A DNA stretch of 56,241 bases from an uncultured Bacteroidota bacterium. Lineage in GTDB: Bacteria; Bacteroidota; Bacteroidia; Bacteroidales; WCHB1-69. Of this stretch, positions 25,883 to 34,231 are shown in pieces. The notes under the pieces were generated by a model that saw only the letters and a list, made by a program, of their open reading frames with translations, was not told the origin of the DNA and did not search any database. The position numbers were made by a program, and so were the translations under genes. Every line of letters begins with the position of its first letter. Positions within the stretch are counted from its first letter, which is position 1. The stretch spans positions 1-56,241 of the forward strand of contig CADCNH010000029.1 in NCBI GenBank assembly GCA_902802755.1, read 5' to 3'.

Positions 25883-27227
25883 ATTTATTCGCTTTATCAA
25901 TAATTAAACTCACAACAGCTATGGAAAACAGCGGTATAGTCACATTATATCTCACTGAAAAAACTTTATAAAAGAGAAATGTAATAGCATACAACACAAA
26001 AACAGTGGCCAAGAACCTTACAAATCCCACCAGAAATAAAGCCTTTTCGTTATTATTATATTTTATGGCGACATTATTCAAGAAAAACATAAAGAAAAAC
26101 ATCAACGCATAAAAGATATAAACCAGTATCACATACGACCAACTCAGAATATGATTCCCCTTATACAAGAAGGTGAAGGCCTGCCATGAAATAAAAGCAC
26201 CCGACCTCCGTCCCGCATAGGTGTCATGAACATCATTCTCAAAATCACCGACCACAATATACGCATCATCCAAGTCTGATCTTTTTTCATGTATCAGATT
26301 ACCATTTAACCAATCCGCACCCATATCGGTATAATAGTCATATATCACACCACTTTCGTCGAAAGAAGCGGAAAGGATATCACTCACATCACCATTAATA
26401 GGCAGCAATGGAGCATTTATGCACAAATGTTTCTTGCTAACATAAATAGGCAATCCAGGACATTTCTTGATTGATGTTCTATGGTGATTCTCCAAATCAT
26501 CATACATAACCAAGGCCAACGAAGGTCCCGTCTCATGCAAGAAAGTGTACCGTGACATACCTGTAAAATTCGCGAACCGCTTATAATCAGAAATGCCCAC
26601 CTTATCCTGCAATTGTTCCGAAGCCAGCTCATAACCATCCCATGCATTACTTTCATGGTGAGCCACAACAATATTCCTCATGTTATGGATCTGATCAAAC
26701 AACAGCGAATCCACCTCTGTCACATACTCCTTGTCAAATCTGATATCCAACAGAATATACTTGTAGTTGTTCTCCTGAGCAATGCCTTGCAGGAAACGCA
26801 ACAGCTTATGCCGATCCGTAATATCCGTATTGCCCATGGCGGTGTCAAACTGATTTACATAGACCAACTGCCTGTCGTGACTGACATTCACAAATTGCAC
26901 ATTAAAATCCTGTTCGCTTATTGAAGGGCGAAACGGTTTTTCCAAATAGTAAAACAACAATGATTTGTCAGCTAAAGCGTAGGGTTGATTTTCAACAAAA
27001 TAACATGACACACTCAACACCAAAGCAAAAACCAAAGAAAAAATATATTGGTTTTTCTTTTTTGACACCAAAGGATATAAAAATTTGCTCAACCACTCGC
27101 CAAAGCGTTTATTTTTATCAAACAAAAAGACAAAAAATCGATTATTTAAAAAAGATTCAAATCGTCCTTTTTGTTCAACCTTGTTTTTTGACGTTTTTTT
27201 CTTCTTTGTGTGGTTTTTATTTTTCAT
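25851..27227 (-). CDS. CHASE2-domain membrane sensor-like protein
   Basis: 458 residues. A very basic N-terminus (KNKNHTKKKKTSKNK) precedes one membrane helix at about 62-80, then a large extracytoplasmic domain of the CHASE2 type (FNVQFVNVSHDRQLVYV, HKLLRFLQGI, YKYILLDIRFDK, DAYIVVGDFENDVHDTYAGRRSGAFISWQAFTFL), then three C-terminal helices (about 355-450) with no kinase, cyclase or other output domain. CHASE2 domains sense unknown signals and usually sit in front of such output modules. Here the likely output is the coupled caspase gene. A -7 element lies 36 bp upstream. Confidence 0.75.
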   Translation of the reverse strand: MKNKNHTKKKKTSKNKVEQKGRFESFLNNRFFVFLFDKNKRFGEWLSKFLYPLVSKKKNQYIFSLVFALVLSVSCYFVENQPYALADKSLLFYYLEKPFRPSISEQDFNVQFVNVSHDRQLVYVNQFDTAMGNTDITDRHKLLRFLQGIAQENNYKYILLDIRFDKEYVTEVDSLLFDQIHNMRNIVVAHHESNAWDGYELASEQLQDKVGISDYKRFANFTGMSRYTFLHETGPSLALVMYDDLENHHRTSIKKCPGLPIYVSKKHLCINAPLLPINGDVSDILSASFDESGVIYDYYTDMGADWLNGNLIHEKRSDLDDAYIVVGDFENDVHDTYAGRRSGAFISWQAFTFLYKGNHILSWSYVILVYIFYALMFFFMFFLNNVAIKYNNNEKALFLVGFVRFLATVFVLYAITFLFYKVFSVRYNVTIPLFSIAVVSLIIDKANKYEKKMDNLCH

Positions 27228-27262
27228 TCATTTTTAACCTAATGAAAGACCATATGGAAATG

Positions 27263-27270
27263 CAAAAATA
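27263..27270 (-). promoter_or_regulatory. -7 element for the CHASE2-caspase pair
   Basis: TATTTTTG on the minus strand, 36 bp upstream of the ATG at 27227, fitting TAnnTTTG. Confidence 0.5.
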
Positions 27271-27299
27271 CAAAAATTCAAGCTATTCACCTAAAGATA

Positions 27300-28550
27300 T
27301 CATTTTTCAGGTTCTTTATTCACCTTCTCCTGCGCATCCACAAAGGCATTGAAGAATAAATTGCCCAGCAGTTTGTATCCCTTGACAGTGAAATGGATAC
27401 GGTCGGTTTGGGCATAACCGTGAATACGCCACTGATCCATCGATTTCAGTCCACCCATAATGTCAAACTGGTCCCAAACAGCACCTTGGGTTTCCGCAGC
27501 CAACCGGTACATGACATCCCTGACCTGCAAATTGTTTTTATTCACCGCATAACTGCGTCTGGAGACTTTCTTATAAGAGTCATTATTGGTGATAAAGACA
27601 AAGGCACAGTCAGGATTTACTGCCTTAATTCGCTGAATCAGTTGCAAATAGCGATTTTTAAAAGTCACGGAATCAAAATTGTCACTATTAGCGTCATTGA
27701 TGCCAATGCCAAAAATCACCATGTCAGGCTGAAGCAATTCCATGTCCATCGAGAAATAAGGACAGCGCAGATAGTCATCCAAGTCGGCACCATTCACTCC
27801 AATAGAATGGAAAGTCAGGCCCGGACTGTCATTATCGAGGAACACCCCCGTCAAGGTGAAACGTTGAGTGGAATCGCAGGGCATTACCACGGTAAAAGAG
27901 TCGGTAAAGTCCTTGACATCAAACACAAATCTTCTTAGCTCAGGATCTTTAATGACAGGATAGTAATAGGTCGTATCCACTCGGATCCAAGGGACCACTT
28001 TGCCGTCGTTGGATTCGCCCAACACAATGATTCTATTGGTACAGAACTCCAAATCCTCGTCATTGAGCGTCATCTTTATTTCCGCCGGTTGTCCTTGCAC
28101 ATATACCGCAATACCAGTTCCTCCAAGAGGAGTAAGGTGTTCCTGATAAACATTTCTGATAAGCTGGAACTCACAAGAACGTTTGACAAGATAATCAGCG
28201 GGATTATTGCACTTGTTGGCGGCAGAATAAGGGAAAATCATGCCACGGCGGGCAATCAGATGGGGATAAGACAGTAAAAGATTGCGGCGGATGGTATGCG
28301 ACAGGGTGCCTGCCTGTACATGCGAGGAACCCAAATGCAGGATATTCACATTGCCCTCGCCCGAATTAACCACTTCATCAAACTTCTGAAAGAAAGGCAC
28401 CAGCTTGGATGTCTGCATATCAAAAGCCAGCGTATCGGCCTCGAAATGGGCATACTCCAAGGAATCCACCGGACACTTTGACATCTGAGCAGACAATGGC
28501 ATAAGCATAGCCATGAACAAAACCAATATCGCTGTTATCTTGCGGTCCAT
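27300..28550 (-). CDS. Secreted SGNH/GDSL-type hydrolase
   Basis: 416 residues with signal peptide (MDRKITAILVLFMAMLMPLSAQ). SGNH block I is NILHLGSSHVQAG (GSS in place of GDS), block III-like FGIGINDANSDNF and block V DRIHFTVKGY with the Asp-x-x-His dyad. Such enzymes remove or transfer acetyl groups on cell-wall or surface polysaccharides. The gene overlaps the end of a second SGNH gene by 16 nt; pairs like this are usually next to an MBOAT O-acetyltransferase, none of which is seen here. Confidence 0.8.
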   Translation of the reverse strand: MDRKITAILVLFMAMLMPLSAQMSKCPVDSLEYAHFEADTLAFDMQTSKLVPFFQKFDEVVNSGEGNVNILHLGSSHVQAGTLSHTIRRNLLLSYPHLIARRGMIFPYSAANKCNNPADYLVKRSCEFQLIRNVYQEHLTPLGGTGIAVYVQGQPAEIKMTLNDEDLEFCTNRIIVLGESNDGKVVPWIRVDTTYYYPVIKDPELRRFVFDVKDFTDSFTVVMPCDSTQRFTLTGVFLDNDSPGLTFHSIGVNGADLDDYLRCPYFSMDMELLQPDMVIFGIGINDANSDNFDSVTFKNRYLQLIQRIKAVNPDCAFVFITNNDSYKKVSRRSYAVNKNNLQVRDVMYRLAAETQGAVWDQFDIMGGLKSMDQWRIHGYAQTDRIHFTVKGYKLLGNLFFNAFVDAQEKVNKEPEK

Positions 28551-29977
28551 AACGAATCCAATTGTGTTTGGTCCATATTCTTTCTCATCTGATAAAAACG
28601 ATAAACCTCGTCAAAAGATTGTGCCATGATGTCGCCCATGATTTCCGCGCCTTTAGGAGTAAAATGCACATAGTCAGGACCTGCCCATCCCGACTTAACC
28701 CACTGAATCATAGAATTTTCACCACCCATAGCGGCATACAGATCCCAATATGCAGCCCCATTCTCATGAGCTGCTTCTTTCAGTGCGGTGATCAGCCCTG
28801 GCAAGCAGGGATATGTACGCAAGCTTCCCCCACCTTTGCGTGTGGACATGTCGGAGGGACCAATATAGACCACCGCGGCCTTGGGATACAGCGAGCGGAT
28901 ATAACGAATCTGTTTAGATGTTGCCTCCTTGAACTTCTGGATGCTGGCATCATTGTATAAAGCCGGCACCGAGTTACCGCCAAATTGCAGCAGGATAATA
29001 CCCACATCCGCCAACTCATAGCAGCGTTGCAACATGGTATCTTTGATCTGGGTAAAAATAGTGCCCGAACAGCCTCTCAACGGAATATTATCCACATTCA
29101 CGCCGTAGCCGTCATCCACCATAATACCATAAATATCCGAAGAGCCTGACATACGCACGGTAAGCGTAGTCGCTTCCGTATCCAATTGGCATTGAAGCAA
29201 CTGAATACCCTTGCCAGGGCTTTCCATTTCATACTTTTGCTGCTGACCTTTTGCGGAAACCGAAGCCTTGAACTTTCCGCTACGGTCGTTCACCAACAGT
29301 TTCACAGAGGAGAAACGCTTAACTCGCTCACGGGCAGCATTATGCTTGGACGCATAAATGTTGACCACAGCGGAACTGCCCATATTGTAACTTTTGGCCA
29401 TGATGCCGTAATTGCCCGTACGCGTGCGCTCACCGGCATCGCCGTATGGAGCGTAGGCCGTCAAATCACCTGTGGCACGCTGCGACACCACCGCGGAAGG
29501 AATGGTCTGCACCGCCGGTAACATGCCCGGACCGCCACCACCGAAAATGGACTGGAACCACTCTCGCAAATTGGCGGACAAACGGTCCATCTCAATTTGC
29601 GAATCACCATAATGCATAATTCTGATTATACGGTGATTGGATTTCGCATTCCGCATCTCATCAAACACCCTGTCAAAGAAAGTGATGTCGTCGTCGGGAA
29701 AATAAAACTGTCCCGCATCGCCAATAAACACTTCCTTGTAATGTGCCAGCGTGTCTTTCAGCGAGCGCAACTCCTCCATACGAATTGAGTCCTGTATTGC
29801 GACAAGCGGATCAATCGCCTCGGTCTCTAAAGGTTCACGCACCAAGGCCTCTTCAATTGACGGGAAACGCAATTCCGTCGAACCGATTTTCACTCCGTCC
29901 TTGGGGAAAAAATAAGCTACCAACGCCAAGATAGCGATGACAGAAAGAATGAATATCAGTATTTTATAACTTTTCAT
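28535..29977 (-). CDS. Membrane-anchored SGNH/GDSL-type hydrolase
   Basis: 480 residues. An N-terminal helix (KILIFILSVIAILALVAYFF) without an obvious cleavage site suggests an inner-membrane anchor with a periplasmic enzyme. Block I is RIMHYGDSQIEMDRL (GDS), block III LLQFGGNSV and block V GPDYVHFTPKG. It is the first of two overlapping SGNH genes and lies 24 bp downstream of mrp on the same strand. Probable role: O-acetyl ester hydrolysis or transfer on an extracytoplasmic glycan (inference from family). Confidence 0.8.
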   Translation of the reverse strand: MKSYKILIFILSVIAILALVAYFFPKDGVKIGSTELRFPSIEEALVREPLETEAIDPLVAIQDSIRMEELRSLKDTLAHYKEVFIGDAGQFYFPDDDITFFDRVFDEMRNAKSNHRIIRIMHYGDSQIEMDRLSANLREWFQSIFGGGGPGMLPAVQTIPSAVVSQRATGDLTAYAPYGDAGERTRTGNYGIMAKSYNMGSSAVVNIYASKHNAARERVKRFSSVKLLVNDRSGKFKASVSAKGQQQKYEMESPGKGIQLLQCQLDTEATTLTVRMSGSSDIYGIMVDDGYGVNVDNIPLRGCSGTIFTQIKDTMLQRCYELADVGIILLQFGGNSVPALYNDASIQKFKEATSKQIRYIRSLYPKAAVVYIGPSDMSTRKGGGSLRTYPCLPGLITALKEAAHENGAAYWDLYAAMGGENSMIQWVKSGWAGPDYVHFTPKGAEIMGDIMAQSFDEVYRFYQMRKNMDQTQLDSLWTAR

Positions 29978-30001
29978 GCGGTTGTGCCAACAGAACAGCT
30001 T

Positions 30002-30910
30002 TTAATGATGACAGTTGTGGCCACAAGTGGAGCAGTCATGTGTACAATCTCCCGAATGTTCACAATCCTCACGGTCGCAATTTTCATGCTCGTGTTCCAC
30101 TTCATCGATGGGAGCATTCTCCAACTGATAAACCACCTCGTCGGCCAAATGATCAAAGGCCTCGTTAATCAGGGCATTATTTTGGTCCATCAGGTTGCCA
30201 CCTTTTTCCGCAGTCTCTCCGACTTCCTGAACCAAAGGTATTTGAGCCAATAAAGTCGTGCTGAATTCACGAGCCAAAGTCAGCCCCCCACCCTGTCCAA
30301 AGAGAAAATATTTCTCCTCTGGATGTTGTTTTGGGGTGAACCAGGCCATATTTTCCACCACGCCGAAAAGTGGCACATTCATATTTTCAGGAGCGAACAT
30401 TTCGGCCCCCTTACGGGCATCATTCACAGCAATCACTTGCGGGGTTGTTACAATGATGGCACCAGAGATTCTAAACTGCTGGATAGCAGAAATTTGCACA
30501 TCGCCAGTACCGGGAGGAAAGTCAACAATCATGTAATCAATTTCTCCCCAGACGGTCTGGTTGAAAAGCTGTGTCAGCGCACCACCGGCGAGCGGGCCTC
30601 TCCATATAACCGCTTTGTCGCTGGGAACCAGAAAACCGATAGAATTGATTTTCACTCCGTATTTTTCGAAGGGAATCATGTACTCCTTGCCGCTTTCGTC
30701 CATGGTGACTTCTACCATCTGATTTTCCAAATTAAACATTTTGGGAATGGACGGACCATAGACATCGGCATCCAAAAGAGCCGTTTTATATCCTTTTTTA
30801 GCCAGCATGATGGCGAGGTTTGCGGAAACAGTTGATTTACCGACGCCTCCTTTACCGGAAGCGACAACAATAATGTGTTTTACACCTTTTATTCTACTTT
30901 TTGTCAGCAT
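30002..30910 (-). CDS. mrp: Mrp/ApbC-type P-loop Fe-S carrier with Cys/His-rich tail
   Basis: 302 residues. Deviant Walker A of MinD/Mrp ATPases (ASGKGGVGKST), LLDADVYGPSIPKMF, WRGPLAGGALTQLF and VDFPPGTGDVQIS place it in the Mrp/NBP35 family, which assembles and passes on [4Fe-4S] clusters. The N-terminal MIP18/DUF59 domain of the common longer form is absent. The CxxC motif found after the MAWF segment in many members is missing here (MAWFTPKQHPEEKYFLFG). Instead the last 30 residues contain six Cys and seven His, a possible replacement metal or cluster site. Confidence 0.88.
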   Translation of the reverse strand: MLTKSRIKGVKHIIVVASGKGGVGKSTVSANLAIMLAKKGYKTALLDADVYGPSIPKMFNLENQMVEVTMDESGKEYMIPFEKYGVKINSIGFLVPSDKAVIWRGPLAGGALTQLFNQTVWGEIDYMIVDFPPGTGDVQISAIQQFRISGAIIVTTPQVIAVNDARKGAEMFAPENMNVPLFGVVENMAWFTPKQHPEEKYFLFGQGGGLTLAREFSTTLLAQIPLVQEVGETAEKGGNLMDQNNALINEAFDHLADEVVYQLENAPIDEVEHEHENCDREDCEHSGDCTHDCSTCGHNCHH

Positions 30911-30976
30911 AGTTATTTATAGTTTATTGAAATTAAGATATTTACAACAATTTAATTCAATTTGAAAACAAAAATG

Positions 30977-30984
30977 CAAAGATA
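30977..30984 (-). promoter_or_regulatory. -7 element of mrp
   Basis: TATCTTTG on the minus strand, 67 bp before the ATG at 30910; a TTG (CAA at 31003-31005 on plus) lies 18 nt upstream. Confidence 0.55.
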
Positions 30985-30994
30985 CGATAATTTT

Positions 30995-31750
30995 CTAAAA
31001 GTCAAGCAATTGCAATTTCTGACGTTCGCTTTCGGAGGCAGTGAGGTTAAAGTGCCACCATTCTGAGCGGATAATGTGCAGACCGGCACCCGTCATCACC
31101 TTGCGTAAGAGCAGTCTGTTTTCCAGTTCACGCTTGGTGATGCGGCCTTCTGCCAACAGTTGCTGTTCATTATCCGTATTGGCTTCCACGCCGAAATAGT
31201 CGTATTCCGAGCCCATGGGCAACGGACGGCCGGTGCAGTCCATCAAGGTCACATCGACGGCAGCCCCATAGTTGTGCATGCCATGTCCCCTGTTCGGGTT
31301 GCTGACGTAGGGCATCATTTCTGTACCTTTCACCATGTTCCACATTTCGTGTTGAACACTGACGGGTCTGGACGCATCATATATTAACAAATTCAAGTCA
31401 GGACGGATTTTCTTCAATGCCTGCTGTGCTTTCAGCACTTTCTCCGCCATTTCGGGCAACATAAAAGCCTTGTGCAGATCATGATATAACTGTTTGCCTA
31501 AGAAATTATATGGAGTGGCATACACCAGATGTACGGCAATGGAAGAATCCATTTCGGCGATATCCACCAAACCCATAGCGCGAAGCTTGGCTTCTGTTGG
31601 TGTATCCGCATTCTCATTCTCATTCCCTAAAGTATCAACCACAACCGTCTGTTGTTCATCAACAGCTGAAACCTCTTGTTGGTTCCGTTGAGAACAGGCA
31701 AATAGCAACACTGCGGCTAGCAACAGCCAAACAAACCACAACTTCTTCAT
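30995..31750 (-). CDS. D-Ala-D-Ala dipeptidase (VanX/DdpX-like, M15D) lipoprotein
   Basis: 251 residues from ATG 31750, giving a lipoprotein signal (MKKLWFVWLLLAAVLLFAC); the longer frame to 31927 lies inside cysS. The M15 zinc-peptidase motifs are present: YDASRPVSVQ, GHGMHNYGAAVDVTL (S-x-H-x-x-G-x-A-x-D type zinc site) and the final zinc-site segment SEWWHFN. Members cleave D-Ala-D-Ala; without vanH/vanA neighbours a cell-wall recycling or nutrient role is more likely than glycopeptide resistance. It starts 16 nt after the cysS stop, so it is probably co-transcribed. Confidence 0.87.
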   Translation of the reverse strand: MKKLWFVWLLLAAVLLFACSQRNQQEVSAVDEQQTVVVDTLGNENENADTPTEAKLRAMGLVDIAEMDSSIAVHLVYATPYNFLGKQLYHDLHKAFMLPEMAEKVLKAQQALKKIRPDLNLLIYDASRPVSVQHEMWNMVKGTEMMPYVSNPNRGHGMHNYGAAVDVTLMDCTGRPLPMGSEYDYFGVEANTDNEQQLLAEGRITKRELENRLLLRKVMTGAGLHIIRSEWWHFNLTASESERQKLQLLDF

Positions 31751-31766
31751 CCGCTTCAAAATGCTG

Positions 31767-33191
31767 TTAGATTTTCTGCAATTTAGAACCTTCCTTGGTA
31801 TCCACAATCGTATAGCCTTTTGCCTTGATAGCGTCACGGGCAGCATCGGCTTGCGCCCAGTTTTTTTCTGCACGATAACGGTTACGCTGATCCAGCAGTT
31901 CAAGTACTTCAGCAGGAATCTCGACATCAGCGGGCTTTTCAGGCTCTGTTTCTGTCAAGCCGAACACCTTGTCAAATTCCATTAACAAAGTATATTTCTC
32001 ATCATTGTTGATGTTCTTGTCATGAATCAGATTCCACATGGTAGCCAAGGCCTGCGGTGTATTCAGGTTATTGAAAATACCTTGTTTGAACTCATCAAGA
32101 TATTTTTTGGAGGCCTCGCTCAACTGAGCCAATGGCAATAACTGAGGGTTTTCGGCTTTCAAGTTGTCCATAAACGCACACCACTTATTGTAGGCATTGT
32201 TGGCACCCATCAGGATTTCCTTGCTGTAGAGCAGTTGCTTACGGTAGTGGGCGTTCAAGCACAAATATCTGAATGCCAGAGGTTTGATGCCATATTCACG
32301 CAAAGTGTCGATATTCACCACATTACCCAGCGACTTGCTCATCTTTTCGGCATTGCTCATGGTCAGGAACTCGCAATGAATCCAATAATTCACAAAAGTC
32401 TCGCCAGTGGCGCATTCCGACTGGGCAATTTCGTTGGTATGATGGATGGTCACATGGTCGATACCACCTGTATGGATGTCAAAATGATCACCCAAATACT
32501 TCATGGACATGGCGGAGCATTCGATATGCCAACCCGGGAAGCCTACGCCCCAGGGAGAATCCCATTCCATGTCACGTTTTTCTGTCGGTTTGGAAAATTT
32601 CCACAGTGCGAAGTCGGTCTTGTTGCGTTTCTCCGGCATATCCACACGGATACCCGCTTGCAAACCTTCAATGTCCAGGTGGGCAAAATCACCGTAATGC
32701 GGAAACTTGGCGGTATCGAAATAAATACCATCTGAAGTACGGTAAGTGTACCCCTTCTCTTCCAATTTCCTCACCAGCGCAATCTGGTCGGCGATATGCT
32801 CAGTAGCCTTACATGCCATGGTTACAGGCAGCACATTCAGCGATTTGGTGTCTTTGAAAAACTGCTCGGTCCAACGTTTAGAGATTTCCCATGCGGTCTC
32901 ATGGCTCTCACGGGCAGCTTTGGCTAATTTGTCCTCGCCTTCGTCAGCATCGCTGGTCAGGTGCCCCACATCGGTGATATTCATCACATGATTCACTTTG
33001 TAGCCGGCATACATCAGCACACGTTTCAAAGTGTCGGCAAAAACGTAGGCACGCATGTTACCGATGTGCGCTCTACCATATACTGTAGGTCCGCAGGAAT
33101 ACATACCTACTTCACCTTCTTTAATGGACTTAAACTCCTGTAATCTACGACCTTTGGTATTAAACAGAATGACTCTTTCCAAATTCTCCAT
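31767..33191 (-). CDS. cysS: Cysteine--tRNA ligase
   Basis: 474 residues, normal length. Class I signature: YSCGPTVYGRAHIGNMR (HIGH-type motif and first zinc Cys), WHIECSAMS, HHTNEIAQSE (zinc ligands) and KMSKSLGN (KMSKS loop). It charges tRNA-Cys. A -7 element precedes it and the VanX-like gene follows. Confidence 0.97.
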   Translation of the reverse strand: MENLERVILFNTKGRRLQEFKSIKEGEVGMYSCGPTVYGRAHIGNMRAYVFADTLKRVLMYAGYKVNHVMNITDVGHLTSDADEGEDKLAKAARESHETAWEISKRWTEQFFKDTKSLNVLPVTMACKATEHIADQIALVRKLEEKGYTYRTSDGIYFDTAKFPHYGDFAHLDIEGLQAGIRVDMPEKRNKTDFALWKFSKPTEKRDMEWDSPWGVGFPGWHIECSAMSMKYLGDHFDIHTGGIDHVTIHHTNEIAQSECATGETFVNYWIHCEFLTMSNAEKMSKSLGNVVNIDTLREYGIKPLAFRYLCLNAHYRKQLLYSKEILMGANNAYNKWCAFMDNLKAENPQLLPLAQLSEASKKYLDEFKQGIFNNLNTPQALATMWNLIHDKNINNDEKYTLLMEFDKVFGLTETEPEKPADVEIPAEVLELLDQRNRYRAEKNWAQADAARDAIKAKGYTIVDTKEGSKLQKI

Positions 33192-33222
33192 AGTATTTTT
33201 CTTTCAGATTTATATTAATCTG

Positions 33223-33230
33223 CAAAATTA
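33223..33230 (-). promoter_or_regulatory. -7 element of cysS
   Basis: TAATTTTG on the minus strand, 32 bp upstream of the ATG at 33191. Confidence 0.5.
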
Positions 33231-33336
33231 CACAATTTTCCCGACATACATGCAATTACATGATTTAAAATGTAGTGACTGCGTATGGGATGTTTTCGCT
33301 GCACTCAAGGGGAGTCTTGCTGTGCTCGAAGGGAGA

Positions 33337-34152
33337 TTAATCTTGTACACAGCGGACAGAATAGGCTCCTGATTTGTTGCCCGAATAGCCATAGCGCAGC
33401 ACTTTGGGGTTGCCGTAATACAAGCTCCTGATCCATGCACTGGTGGCATTCACCTCTGTTGAACTCCAGAAATTGGCGGTATAATTGAAATAAGTGTATA
33501 CGTTGTTATAGAAACTGCCAGCCGGCAAAGTGCTGAAGCCCGTCGCATTGTTCAAGCTGGGATTATTGCCCACAGCAAAATCATTATTACTCGATTTCCA
33601 ACCTGTTGTGGAAGCCAATGCTTTGGCAACATTTTGAGCGTCATTGCCTAACACAAATTCACTTTGACTGCTGACATAATTGGTGAGTTGGGTCCACTCG
33701 GCATCGTTAGGCACATGCCAGCCATCAGGGCAAACTCCCTGTTTTACAGCATTTTCCCCAGTACTCATACCTGTTCCAATAGCGGCTGCATAGTTGTACA
33801 GATACCCACAGGTATTCACATTTGACTCTTTGCCATTTGGCAGGTAACGATATGCCGCACCAAACACAGTTGAGTCGCCCAGGGGTATTTCCGTGCCATC
33901 AGCATAACGTGTCGTACGAAGATTCTCTGCCATCCACAACTGCTCACCTATCCGCACCGCATCATACACATTCCCATCTATATCCGAAACCGCATTGGCC
34001 ACCACCTGGGCAGTAGAGGGATACAAATGTATCTGCATGGTCAAGTCCTCCTGTACCGTTGGTTCCTGGTTCTGCGGATCCATATTTTCTTCTTTCTGGC
34101 AAGCGAATAAAACAAATGCCAATATACAAAAAATCGAACCTATTTTCTTCAT
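33337..34152 (-). CDS. Lipoprotein with FISUMP domain
   Basis: 271 residues from ATG 34152 (an ATG two codons upstream gives M-F-M-K). Lipoprotein signal MKKIGSIFCILAFVLFAC. The rest is a single Fibrobacter succinogenes major paralogous domain: DIDGNVYDAVRIGEQLWMAENL, CGYLYNYAAA, GVCPDGWHVPNDAEWTQL, GFSTLPAGSF, FWSSTE and the terminal GAYSVRCVQD. These surface proteins are common in Bacteroidota and Fibrobacter; their function is unknown. Confidence 0.88.
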   Translation of the reverse strand: MKKIGSIFCILAFVLFACQKEENMDPQNQEPTVQEDLTMQIHLYPSTAQVVANAVSDIDGNVYDAVRIGEQLWMAENLRTTRYADGTEIPLGDSTVFGAAYRYLPNGKESNVNTCGYLYNYAAAIGTGMSTGENAVKQGVCPDGWHVPNDAEWTQLTNYVSSQSEFVLGNDAQNVAKALASTTGWKSSNNDFAVGNNPSLNNATGFSTLPAGSFYNNVYTYFNYTANFWSSTEVNATSAWIRSLYYGNPKVLRYGYSGNKSGAYSVRCVQD

Positions 34153-34231
34153 AAACATCTATATTTCAAGACTATATTATCAATTTTCAAATTATCATTT
34201 CTTCAATCTTGATTCATGATACACCATCACC

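Noticed and set aside
30995..31750. Vancomycin-resistance gene vanX
   Set aside because: No vanH, vanA or vanRS neighbours; a lipoprotein co-transcribed with cysS is more likely an ordinary dipeptidase of the M15D family.
31751..31927. 59-codon N-terminal extension of the VanX-like lipoprotein
   Set aside because: It lies inside cysS in another frame and would bury the lipoprotein signal.
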